NCBI RefSeq assembly: GCF_021168555.1
Contig: NZ_JAJOZS010000003.1
Location: 212,061 to 276,060, forward strand
Direction: 5' to 3'
Origin: Stenotrophomonas sp. MMGLT7
Lineage (GTDB): Bacteria; Pseudomonadota; Gammaproteobacteria; Xanthomonadales; Xanthomonadaceae
Length of the DNA: 64,000 bases
This document shows, one piece after another, positions 56,671 to 64,000 of the stretch (the stretch's first letter is position 1; every line of letters begins with the position of its first letter). The notes under the pieces are model-generated. The model saw only the letters and a list, made by a program, of their open reading frames with translations. It had not been told where the DNA came from and made no database searches. A program made the translations under genes and the position numbers.

Positions 56671-58160
56671 GCTTGCCGTCGCCCACCTTCTGGATCGTGC
56701 ATGCCGCCTCCAGCCTGGTCGTGACCGGGCTGGCGCTCGGCGTTGGCAAGCGTCTGCATGCGCGCCTGCGGTTGTCGCATGCCGCACGCGGCTACTGGAC
56801 CGGCATCTGGCTGCTGGCAACGCTGCCCCCGTTGTTGGTCGCGATCCTGCAGGCCTGCTTGCCCGGTGCCGCTGGCACGCTGCCGCTTGCGTTACCGCTG
56901 CCGATCGCCATCGACCAGGGTTTGGCCACACCCGGCGTCGCAACCATGTTGCCGATTCAAGTACAGCCCTCGCTCCCCCTGGCTGCCATGCTTGCCTGTG
57001 TCTATGCCACCGGGCTGGGCATCGTGCTGTTGCGCTGGCTGCGCAGCAGTGCAGTCATCGCGAACGTCGTCCGGAGCGCTCGCCCCATCGATCCTGCCGC
57101 GTGGCCGGGCATGGCGTCCGCAGCGGAAGCCGCCCGGCTGGCGCAGTCCGGCGTCTCCATGCGTGCCACCACGAGATCGATAACCCCCTTCGCGGTGCGC
57201 TGGCCGCGTCCGACCATCGTCCTGCCCATCGATACCCTGGCGCAGATGGGCGATGCCGGACTGCGGCTGGTCATCCGCCACGAAGCCGCGCACCTGATGT
57301 TGCGCGACCCGCAACGTAGCCTGCTGATGTCGGCAATCGGAGCGCTGCTCTGGTTCAACCCATTCGTGCGCCGCATTGCCGCGCGGGTGCAGATGGCCTC
57401 GGAACTGTGCTGCGATGCGCATGCGATCAATGGCGACGCGGCGGCACGGCGAGCACTCGCCGACGCTTACCTGCATACGCTTAGGAAACATGCGTCCATG
57501 ACCGTACTGGCCACCGTGTTGAACCCGCGAGGCGTCGCCGGTCATTCGCTGCGGATCAGACACATGCTGCACGGCGATGCAAACCGCATGTTGTCTCGCG
57601 CGTCAGGCATGAGCTTGACGGGCCTGGGAGCGGCAGCCATCGGACTGATGTCGCTGCTGCAGCTGGGCTTGGCCGCGCCAGCGACGGCCGCACATTCCGA
57701 TCCGGCCACGTCTTCTCGATCTTCTCGCGACGAAGTACTCGCGGCCGCGCCACCTGCGGAGGCGACATCCTTCCGTCTCGATCCCCCTCTGGCGCAGCCC
57801 AGGATCACCGGTCGTTTCGGCGACACCGGCAGCATACGGGCGCGGCCGCATCGTGGCACCGACTTCGGCACGCGTGTCGGCACGCCGGTGTTCGCGCCGG
57901 CCGCGGGCATCGTGGTGGCGGCCACCACGCAGTATCCGGACGGACCGGACTACGGCACCGTCGTGGTACTGGACCACGGCAATGGCTGGCAGACGTTGTA
58001 CGCACACCTGGACGGCTTCGACGTCCGCGTCGGCCAGCACGTCGAGGCAGGCGAACGGATCGCTCAAAGCGGGCGCAGCGGACGCGTGACCGGCCCGCAC
58101 CTGCACTTGGAAGCACTGCGCGACGGACAGCGCGTGGATCCCGAGCGCTTGTTGCAGTGA
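56667..58160 (+). CDS. BlaR1-type M56 protease fused to an M23 peptidase domain
   Basis: A protein of 497 residues. Residues ~1-335 form an M56 membrane protease: helices near 8-27, 43-62 and 104-125, zinc motif HEAAH (His205, Glu206, His209) followed by ELCCDAHAI, and a fourth helix at ~315-337. After a Ser/Ala linker, residues ~372-495 form an M23/LytM domain with all metal ligands (His395 and Asp399 in HRGTDFG; His478/His480 in HLHLE; YAHLDG). BlaR1 has a penicillin-binding sensor at this position; here a peptidoglycan endopeptidase fold takes its place. It probably senses or processes cell-wall material in the periplasm and cleaves or releases the BlaI repressor in the cytoplasm. Confidence 0.9.
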   Translation: MSLPSPTFWIVHAASSLVVTGLALGVGKRLHARLRLSHAARGYWTGIWLLATLPPLLVAILQACLPGAAGTLPLALPLPIAIDQGLATPGVATMLPIQVQPSLPLAAMLACVYATGLGIVLLRWLRSSAVIANVVRSARPIDPAAWPGMASAAEAARLAQSGVSMRATTRSITPFAVRWPRPTIVLPIDTLAQMGDAGLRLVIRHEAAHLMLRDPQRSLLMSAIGALLWFNPFVRRIAARVQMASELCCDAHAINGDAAARRALADAYLHTLRKHASMTVLATVLNPRGVAGHSLRIRHMLHGDANRMLSRASGMSLTGLGAAAIGLMSLLQLGLAAPATAAHSDPATSSRSSRDEVLAAAPPAEATSFRLDPPLAQPRITGRFGDTGSIRARPHRGTDFGTRVGTPVFAPAAGIVVAATTQYPDGPDYGTVVVLDHGNGWQTLYAHLDGFDVRVGQHVEAGERIAQSGRSGRVTGPHLHLEALRDGQRVDPERLLQ

Positions 58161-58214
58161 GCGGATAGCGCCAGCCCCCGCCTACCCGCCATTCGCTGCA
58201 ACAGCTTTCCCCCC

Positions 58215-58250
58215 GCAGGAAGGGCCCCGGCTGCCCGGGGGCCTTCCTGC
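58215..58250 (+). terminator. Strong hairpin after the M56-M23 gene
   Basis: GCAGGAAGG and CCTTCCTGC form the outer stem and CCCCGG/CCGGGG extends it, with one unpaired position. There is no long T-run, so it could be a partial terminator or mRNA-processing site between regulator and downstream genes. Confidence 0.5.
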
Positions 58251-58285
58251 CTGCAACCCTTTACAAGATCTGACTGGAGGAGAAA

Positions 58286-59260
58286 GTGCATAGATCGTTG
58301 TCGGCAGGTCTGGTCGTGTTGCTTCTTGCTGCTTGTGTCGACAAGCCCGCGGAACCGGCTCTCAAGTCCTCGGAGGAAATGCCTGCGCAAGCTCCAATCG
58401 CCCCGGCGGCGGCGTCGGTGCTCGGGGGACAACGAGGCAAGGGAATGCCCTATGAAATCGTCGGCAGCGAGGTATGGGACGTGCCCGATCCCGTGTCCGG
58501 CCGCGGCTACCAGGTATTCGTCGCCGTTCCGCACTCCTATGCCGACAATCCCGAGCGTCGCTATCCGGTTCTCTACGCCACCGATGCGGACTACGCCTTT
58601 CCGCTGATCCGACAGATCGGCCGCCGATTGAACCTGGATGACCAGCAGATCGACGACTTCATCCTGGTCGGACTTTCTTACGCTGCCGGGGAAACAGGGG
58701 CATCCAGCCGCCGGCGCGACTACACCCCGACACCGAACGGTCCCAAAAGCGCGCCACCAGATGCGGTTCACGGCAAAGCGAGTGCCTACTCGGCCTATCT
58801 CCGCGACCAGGTTCTGCCATTCGTGGCGCAGCATTACCGAACCGACGAGGGACGGCGTCTGTTCCTGGGTCATTCCTACGGATCGTTGCTTGGCACGCAG
58901 ATCCTGTTGACCGAGCCGACCATGTTCTCCGGCTACATCCTGGGGAGCCCTTCCTACTGGTACGACCACCACGCCATGGAAGGCATGGAATCGGCCTATG
59001 CCGCCGATCACCGGGACTTGCCCGCTCGCGTCTACATGTACATAGGGCAATACGAGGAAACCAGGCCTGGGGATCCCCGTTACGCCAAGGAGCAAAACAT
59101 GGTGTCCGATGCTCGAAGGATGGAAAAGCGCCTGCGCCAACGGAACTACCCGTCTTTACGCGTCGATCTGGAGGTGCTCGACGACGAGGATCATCTGAGC
59201 ATCGCCCCACGCGGATTCACGCTTGGCCTGAAGCACCTGCTTGCCGCCAAGACACGCTGA
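58286..59260 (+). CDS. Exported lipoprotein alpha/beta-hydrolase (esterase D/IroE-like)
   Basis: A protein of 324 residues from GTG 58286, with GGAGGAG upstream. A lipoprotein signal (LVVLLLAAC, Cys17) predicts attachment to a membrane. The hydrolase domain of the PF00756 esterase type has RYPVLYATDADYAF, the nucleophile Ser197 in LFLGHSYGSLLG, and a late His in DDEDHLSIAP. Relatives include IroE, which cleaves siderophore lactones, and other esterases acting on depsipeptides or acyl esters. Position downstream of the BlaI/M56 pair suggests induction by the same signal, although a hairpin lies between. The substrate is unknown. Confidence 0.85.
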   Translation: MHRSLSAGLVVLLLAACVDKPAEPALKSSEEMPAQAPIAPAAASVLGGQRGKGMPYEIVGSEVWDVPDPVSGRGYQVFVAVPHSYADNPERRYPVLYATDADYAFPLIRQIGRRLNLDDQQIDDFILVGLSYAAGETGASSRRRDYTPTPNGPKSAPPDAVHGKASAYSAYLRDQVLPFVAQHYRTDEGRRLFLGHSYGSLLGTQILLTEPTMFSGYILGSPSYWYDHHAMEGMESAYAADHRDLPARVYMYIGQYEETRPGDPRYAKEQNMVSDARRMEKRLRQRNYPSLRVDLEVLDDEDHLSIAPRGFTLGLKHLLAAKTR

Positions 59261-59269
59261 GGAATCTGG

Positions 59270-60607
59270 ATGACCTTGATGGCGGGATGCCGGGCAGCGG
59301 TTGCCGTGGCCACGCTCCTGGCTGCTCGGGCCGCGGCGGCGCAGGCCTCGGCTCCGGTAGCAGGTGACGGCTTCGAGGTCGAGCACTACGAGGTGGCCCT
59401 ACGCCCAGACCTGGCGACCACGGCGCTGTCGGGAACCGAAACCATCGTACTGAAAAGCACGCGAAACGGCCTGGACCGGCTGGTGTTCTCGCCGAATGCG
59501 TTACGGCTCCGGGACGCGACGCTCGACGGCCAGCCGGTGGCCGTCGCCAGCACCTTCGATGGCATTGCATTCTCGCCCGCCCACGCACTAGGCAAGGGCG
59601 ACAGAGCCACACTGAGGTTCCAGATGAGCGGTGTACCCGCCCAAGGGATCGTCCGGACCGGCAATGGTCTCTACACCAGCTACTTCGCCTGCGACTGGAT
59701 GGTCTGCCTGCAGGATCGCCCCGGCAACAAGGCGCATTTCTCGCTCGATCTATACCTCCCGGCCGGGATTGCATCGCTGGGCATAGGGCGGGCGTTGCCT
59801 CTCCTGCCGTTCTCCGACGGACTGGTCCTCCATCGCTGGCGCTCGACACGGGCCTACTCCGCGTACCTTTTCGGATTCGCCGCGGGAATCTTCGCGCAGG
59901 AAGCGGTCGGGACCAGCGTGGGGGAACTCGTGTATCTCGATGGCACCGGCAGGGAAAGGAATCTTGCCGAGACCTTCTCGCAAACCCGCTCCATCGCGCA
60001 GTTCCTCGCTGACAAGGCGGGAATGGGTCTTCCCGATCGCCGTTATACGCAGCTACTGGTTCCGAAGCGGGAAGCGCAGGAGGCCGCAACCTTCTCCCTC
60101 ATCGGCGAGGAAGAACTGGACCGCGAGCGGCAGCAGCCAAGCAACGCCTGGATCATTGCCCACGAAATGGCCCACCAATGGTGGGGAAACCTCGTAACCT
60201 GTGCGTCGTGGCAGGATTTCTGGTTGAACGAGGGCATCGCAACATTCATGGTTGCGGCCTGGAAAGAGCGCGCCTTCGGCCCAAGCGCCTATCAGGAGGA
60301 GTTGGAAGGCGCGCAACGTCGACTGGAACGCGCACGCGCTTCGGGGTTCGACAAGCCGCTGGCCTGGTCGGGCGCATATCCGTCTCTAGGAATCCGTCGC
60401 GCGATCCAATACAGCAAAGGGGCGTTGTTCGTGGATCACTTACGGAACGTGCTCGGCGAAGAAGCCTTCTGGAATGGCATACGCAGGTTCACTCGCGAGC
60501 ATGCCGGAAAGACGGCGACAAGCCAAGATTTCCAGGTTGCAATGGAGAAGGCCAGCGGAAGCGACCTGTCGTCCCTGTTCCGGGAATGGGTTTACGGCGA
60601 TTCGTAG
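59270..60607 (+). CDS. Short exported M1-family metallopeptidase
   Basis: A protein of 445 residues, about half the length of typical M1 aminopeptidases. The zinc motif is complete: HEMAHQWWG (His298, Glu299, His302) and, 18 residues on, the third ligand Glu321 in NEGIATF. A signal peptide (AAVAVATLLAARAAAAQA) predicts export. The GAMEN exopeptidase motif is replaced by ATFSLIGEE, so free-amino-terminus recognition may be lost. It ends soon after a thermolysin-like C-lobe. Nine bases separate it from the esterase stop. It may degrade peptides in the periplasm. Confidence 0.85.
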   Translation: MTLMAGCRAAVAVATLLAARAAAAQASAPVAGDGFEVEHYEVALRPDLATTALSGTETIVLKSTRNGLDRLVFSPNALRLRDATLDGQPVAVASTFDGIAFSPAHALGKGDRATLRFQMSGVPAQGIVRTGNGLYTSYFACDWMVCLQDRPGNKAHFSLDLYLPAGIASLGIGRALPLLPFSDGLVLHRWRSTRAYSAYLFGFAAGIFAQEAVGTSVGELVYLDGTGRERNLAETFSQTRSIAQFLADKAGMGLPDRRYTQLLVPKREAQEAATFSLIGEEELDRERQQPSNAWIIAHEMAHQWWGNLVTCASWQDFWLNEGIATFMVAAWKERAFGPSAYQEELEGAQRRLERARASGFDKPLAWSGAYPSLGIRRAIQYSKGALFVDHLRNVLGEEAFWNGIRRFTREHAGKTATSQDFQVAMEKASGSDLSSLFREWVYGDS

Positions 60608-60842
60608 CCGCGTTCGACGCTCGCTCCAGGACCGAAACTCCCATGCACCGAGGTTTATGTTCGTGTTGCCACAGGCAATGCCTCCTGCAGCGGAACTCTG
60701 CGACCTTTATCCCGCGCCGATCGGTGTCGACCACAGGCCTGGATTGCGGTGGGGGTGGGGTGGCTCGCCCTGGTTGGCAGTTCCTGCACGCCCTCGCGCA
60801 CAGCGATGACGATGCCGCCCTCTGCATCACCGGCGGGCGCTC

Positions 60843-61793
60843 CTAGCCCAGCAGCGCGATCTCCAGCGCCACCCAGCCCGCGAACGCGGCCAGCAGCACC
60901 GCGCCCTCGCCGCGGCTGAGCCGCAGGTCGCCGTGCAGCATCGGGTACAGCACCGCGGCGAAGGCGATCGCCGCCGGCAGTTCCAGCCGCACGAACGAGG
61001 CCGGCAGCGGCAGCGGCCGCAGCACCGCCATGCCGCCGATGATCACCAGCAGGTTGAACAGGCTCGAACCGATCACGTGGCCGACCACCATGTCGCCCTG
61101 CCCGCGCCGCGCCGCCATCACCGCCGCGGCCACTTCCGGCAATGCGGTGCCGATCGCCACCGGCAGCAGGCCGGTCAGCAGCGGCGACAGTCCCCAGCCG
61201 GCGCCCAGCAGGGGCGCGGCCTGCACCACCCAGCGCGCGCCGTAGTACAGCAGCACGATGGCGATCGCCAGCCGCAGCAGGTTCAGGCCCAGCGCGGTGC
61301 GGGTCTGCGCGTACTGCGCCAGCGTTTCCTGCACCTGCGCGTCCTCGCGGCGCGCACGCCGCAGCAGCAGCGCCAGCACCGCGGCGAAGCCGGCCAGCAT
61401 GACGATGCCGTCGACGCGGCCGATCACCCCGTCCATGCCGAAGCCGATGACCGCCAGCGTGGCCACGGCCAGCACCGGCAGCAGCGGCGCCAGCGCGCGG
61501 GCGCGCACCAGCAGCGGCGTGGCCAGCGCCGCCAGCCCCAGGGTCAGGCCCAGGTTGACGATGTTGCTGCCGACCGCGTTGCCCAGCGCCAGGTCCTGGC
61601 TGCCGACCGCGAAGGCGCGGGCGTTGACCGCCAGCTCCGGCAGCGAGGTGCCGAAGGCCACCAGCAGCAGGCCGGCGACGAACGGCGAGGTGCCAAGGCG
61701 CTGCGCCAGCCCGGAGGCGGCCTTGACGATCGAGTCGCCGCCCAGCGCCAGCAGCAGCAATCCCAGCAGGAACCATCCCGTCGCAACCAGCAT
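60843..61793 (-). CDS. CaCA-family Na+(H+)/Ca2+ exchanger (YrbG-like)
   Basis: A protein of 316 residues with ten or so membrane helices. The two inverted alpha repeats are GTSLPELA...GNAVGSNIVN and GTALPEVA...GHVIGSSLFN, the ion-binding signature. It exchanges calcium or another cation across the inner membrane. It is convergent with the aminopeptidase gene. The gap 60608-60842 between them holds no recognisable gene. Confidence 0.92.
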   Translation of the reverse strand: MLVATGWFLLGLLLLALGGDSIVKAASGLAQRLGTSPFVAGLLLVAFGTSLPELAVNARAFAVGSQDLALGNAVGSNIVNLGLTLGLAALATPLLVRARALAPLLPVLAVATLAVIGFGMDGVIGRVDGIVMLAGFAAVLALLLRRARREDAQVQETLAQYAQTRTALGLNLLRLAIAIVLLYYGARWVVQAAPLLGAGWGLSPLLTGLLPVAIGTALPEVAAAVMAARRGQGDMVVGHVIGSSLFNLLVIIGGMAVLRPLPLPASFVRLELPAAIAFAAVLYPMLHGDLRLSRGEGAVLLAAFAGWVALEIALLG

Positions 61794-61844
61794 GTCGTCA
61801 TCCCCGCGTCGTGTGCAGACGATTCTATGCGCTGGCGCGCAGGC

Positions 61845-62456
61845 TCAGGAGCAGCCTTCGACGTAGTCGACCTGCGGCGCCAGGCCCACGCGCCACGCGC
61901 TGACGGTGCCGTCGGCGCCGATCTCGAAGTTGAGCACGCCCTGGCCGGGCTGCAGCGGCACCACGCGCAGGTTGGCGCCGCCATCCACGTACTTGTGCGG
62001 CAGGCGCTCGGCGCCCTCGCGGTACAGCGACTGCAGCCGTGCCAGGCCCATGCCCACCCTGCCGCCGCCGGGCGCGGCCAGCGCATCGGTCCCCACGTCG
62101 TAGCGCACGAAGCGGTCGCGCTCGATCATGAAGGCCAGATCGCGCGGCGCCGCGGCATCGCGCGGGAACAGGTAGTAGCAGTCGCTGCCCTCGGCCGGCT
62201 TGCCGTCCAGTTCGCCATGCCAGGCTTGCCGCAGTTCGTCGGCGCTGATGCCCAGCACCAGGTCGCCGTAGCCATCCAGGCGCGCCGGCGCGCGCTCCTG
62301 CCCGGCGGCGGCGGAAGGAGCGGTCGCCGCCGGTTGCGCCGCGGCGTCATCGCCGGCGGGGGTTGCAGCCGTCGGCGGCGGCGTGTCGGGCTGCCGGGCG
62401 CAGGCGGCCAGCAGGGCGAGCAGCGCCAGCGGCAGGATGCGGGTGCTTGCAATCAT
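61845..62456 (-). CDS. Predicted lipoprotein of unknown function
   Basis: A protein of 203 residues. Lipobox LLALLAAC near residue 18, then a Pro/Ala/Thr-rich spacer of about 40 residues and a compact domain beginning LDGYGDLVLGISADELRQAW and ending VSAWRVGLAPQVDYVEGCS. The pattern resembles small periplasmic or outer-membrane lipoproteins of Xanthomonadaceae without assigned function. AGGGAG precedes the ATG. It lies 52 bases from the exchanger gene on the same strand. Confidence 0.75.
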   Translation of the reverse strand: MIASTRILPLALLALLAACARQPDTPPPTAATPAGDDAAAQPAATAPSAAAGQERAPARLDGYGDLVLGISADELRQAWHGELDGKPAEGSDCYYLFPRDAAAPRDLAFMIERDRFVRYDVGTDALAAPGGGRVGMGLARLQSLYREGAERLPHKYVDGGANLRVVPLQPGQGVLNFEIGADGTVSAWRVGLAPQVDYVEGCS

Positions 62457-62618
62457 CGTCGCACTCCCTTCGGACCGGCTGCCTACCCTAACGCGCACCG
62501 GGTAAAGCGGGCGAGAAGCCCCCGGCGCTGCCGACGGCGGCCATGCGCGCATGCCACCGTGCATGAGCGCACGTCGGCAGCGCCTCTTCCGTTGCACGGG
62601 CAAGGAAGCGAACCGCCC

Positions 62619-63932
62619 TCAGCGGGCGGCATCCGGTCCCCCGTCGAAGCGCCTGCGCAGGCCTTCCCAGCACCTGCGGTAGTCGTCCTGGCGATGCGGT
62701 GCCTGCAGCGCCTGCATGGTCGGGCGCAGCACCGCGCGGGTCTCGAACATGAAGGCCATGGTGCCGGCGATCACGTCCGGCCGCGACAGGTCGGCATGCG
62801 AGGCCTTCTCGAACGTCGCCGCGTCCGGCCCGTGTCCGCTAATGGCGTTGTGCAGCGAGATCCCGCCGGGCACGAACCCCTCGGCCTTGGCATCGTAGGC
62901 GCCATGCACCAGGCCCATGAGCTCGCTGGCGACGTTGCGGTGGAACCAGGGCGGCCTGAACGTGTGCTGGGCCACCAGCCAGCGCGGCGGGAAGATGGCG
63001 AAGTCCACGTTGGCCGTGCCCGGGGTGTCGCTGGGCGAGGTCAGCACGGTGAAGATCGATGGATCGGGGTGGTCGAAGCTGATCGAGCCGATCGCGTTGA
63101 AGTGGCGCAGGTCGTAGCGGTACGGCGCGCAGTTGCCGTGCCAGGCGACCACGTCCAGCGGGCTGTGGTCGATCGGCGCGCGCCACAGGTGGCCCTGGAA
63201 CTTGGCCACCAGCTCGAAGTCGCCCTCCAGGTCCTCGAACGCGGCCACCGGCGCCTGGAAGTCGCGCGGGTTGGCCAGCCCGTTGGCGCCGATCGCGCCG
63301 AGATCGGGCAGCCGCAGCAGCGCGCCGAAGTTCTCCAGCACGTAGCCGCGCGACGGCCCGTCCGGCAGTTCGACGCGGAAGCGGATGCCGCGCGGGATCA
63401 CCGCGACCTGCTGCGGCTCGATCTCCAGCACGCCCAGCTCGGTGGCGACGCGCAGGCGGCCCAGTTGCGGCACCAGCAGCAGCTCGCCATCGGCATCGTG
63501 GAACCAGCGGCCGCGCATGTCGCGGTCGGCGGCATAGACGTGGACGCCCACGCCCTGCTGGGCCTGCGGCGAACCGTTGCCCGCCATGGTGTACATGCCC
63601 TCGACGAAATCCGCCGGCGCGGCGGGCAGCGGCAGCGGGTCCCAGCGCAGCTGTTCCGGCGTGACCGGGCCGTGGCCGAAGTCGTTGTGGAAGCGCGGCG
63701 CGCCGGCGAACGGCTCGAAGCGCCCGTGCACCGCCGCCGGGCGGATGCGGTACAGCCAGCTGCGGCGGTTGTGCCCGCGCGGCGCGGTGAACGCGGTGGC
63801 GGACAGCTGCTCGGCATACAGCCCGTGCGCCACCCGCTGCGGCGAGTTCTGCCCGACCGGCAGCGTGCCGGCGATGGCCTCGGTGGCGAACTCGTTGCCG
63901 AAACCGCTCATGTAGTGGCGTGCATTGTCCAT
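62619..63932 (-). CDS. hmgA: Homogentisate 1,2-dioxygenase
   Basis: A protein of 437 residues, the usual length. It starts [19 protein letters not shown], and has [32 protein letters not shown] and the iron-ligand region [11 protein letters not shown]. It opens the ring of homogentisate in tyrosine/phenylalanine catabolism. The ATG at 63932 was chosen over 63962 because the ten extra residues are repeat-derived and not conserved. No maleylacetoacetate isomerase or fumarylacetoacetase gene is inside the window. Confidence 0.95.
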   Translation of the reverse strand: MDNARHYMSGFGNEFATEAIAGTLPVGQNSPQRVAHGLYAEQLSATAFTAPRGHNRRSWLYRIRPAAVHGRFEPFAGAPRFHNDFGHGPVTPEQLRWDPLPLPAAPADFVEGMYTMAGNGSPQAQQGVGVHVYAADRDMRGRWFHDADGELLLVPQLGRLRVATELGVLEIEPQQVAVIPRGIRFRVELPDGPSRGYVLENFGALLRLPDLGAIGANGLANPRDFQAPVAAFEDLEGDFELVAKFQGHLWRAPIDHSPLDVVAWHGNCAPYRYDLRHFNAIGSISFDHPDPSIFTVLTSPSDTPGTANVDFAIFPPRWLVAQHTFRPPWFHRNVASELMGLVHGAYDAKAEGFVPGGISLHNAISGHGPDAATFEKASHADLSRPDVIAGTMAFMFETRAVLRPTMQALQAPHRQDDYRRCWEGLRRRFDGGPDAAR

Positions 63933-63950
63933 GGAAGCCTCGCTGCTAAG

Positions 63951-63990
63951 CCCCTCTCCCACCGGGAGAGGGGTTGGGGTGAGGGTACGG
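63951..63990. repeat. CCCCTCTCCC palindrome and GAGGGTACGG tail
   Basis: CCCCTCTCCC-ACC-GGGAGAGGGG is a perfect 10-bp stem followed by TTGGGGTGAGGGTACGG. It is the same intergenic repeat family as 23841-23965 and 44483-44634. It continues towards the window end. Confidence 0.8.
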
Positions 63991-64000
63991 CGCCACCAGC

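Overview
The window is G+C-rich gammaproteobacterial DNA. Its content points to the family Xanthomonadaceae (Lysobacteraceae): a Clp-type Crp regulator divergent from speD, trpE/G/D/C dispersed near rpe, erpA beside a bactofilin gene, and GTAG-type palindromic repeats between genes. The genus cannot be fixed from this sequence. Most genes are dense and G+C-rich. Three stretches look compositionally different by eye and carry accessory functions: about 0.6-6.2 kb, 10.4-16.6 kb and 56.1-60.6 kb.

Layout. 1-6.5 kb: the end of a retropepsin-like gene, then a sugar/inositol module (two Gfo/Idh/MocA dehydrogenases, a GlcU/RbsU-type permease, an OprB-type porin), then a decayed second copy of the retropepsin 3' end. 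The duplicated ends suggest the module was inserted between two formerly convergent genes. 6.4-10.2 kb: an MFS exporter with a divergent LysR regulator, and a second MFS protein of the YfcJ/YhhS type. 10.7-16.6 kb: an Old Yellow Enzyme relative, then a TetR gene next to a GPH symporter and TonB-receptor pair. 16.9-24.7 kb: an LplT-PlsC fusion, CD225 and DUF2752 membrane proteins, ampE, nudC, erpA, bactofilin and DUF6776. 24.8-29.1 kb: a two-gene signalling unit, a response regulator with eroded GGDEF and EAL domains translationally coupled to a hybrid kinase with no evident sensor domain. 29.1-35.1 kb: bfr, Fur-controlled bfd, rppH, tRNA-Met and tRNA-Gln, rplM-rpsI, coq7, sugE, speD and clp.

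35.3-49.7 kb: tryptophan genes on the minus strand in the order trpE, ltaE, trpG, DUF1543, trpD, trpC, HAD hydrolase, with a lipid kinase, lactonase, GNAT, rpe, a J-domain protein, purC, an Mpo1-like protein, cytochrome b561 and a sugar-nucleotide epimerase-like protein around them. 49.9-56.1 kb: a complete six-gene mrp/pha Na+/H+ antiporter operon. A 270-bp structured MITE-like element sits exactly at the mrpA-mrpC junction; removing it on paper restores a TAATG stop/start overlap. 56.2-60.6 kb: a BlaI-type repressor with a perfect 16-bp operator, an M56 sensor protease fused to an M23 peptidoglycan-peptidase domain, an exported lipoprotein esterase and a short exported M1 aminopeptidase. 60.8-64 kb: a CaCA exchanger, a lipoprotein and homogentisate dioxygenase.

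The two most interesting items are the BlaI/M56-M23/esterase/aminopeptidase cluster, a possible envelope-stress or peptide-resistance system, and the MITE in the mrp operon. The flanking duplication around the sugar module and a shared tandem-box element upstream of two accessory genes come next. No CRISPR array, prophage or transposase gene was seen.
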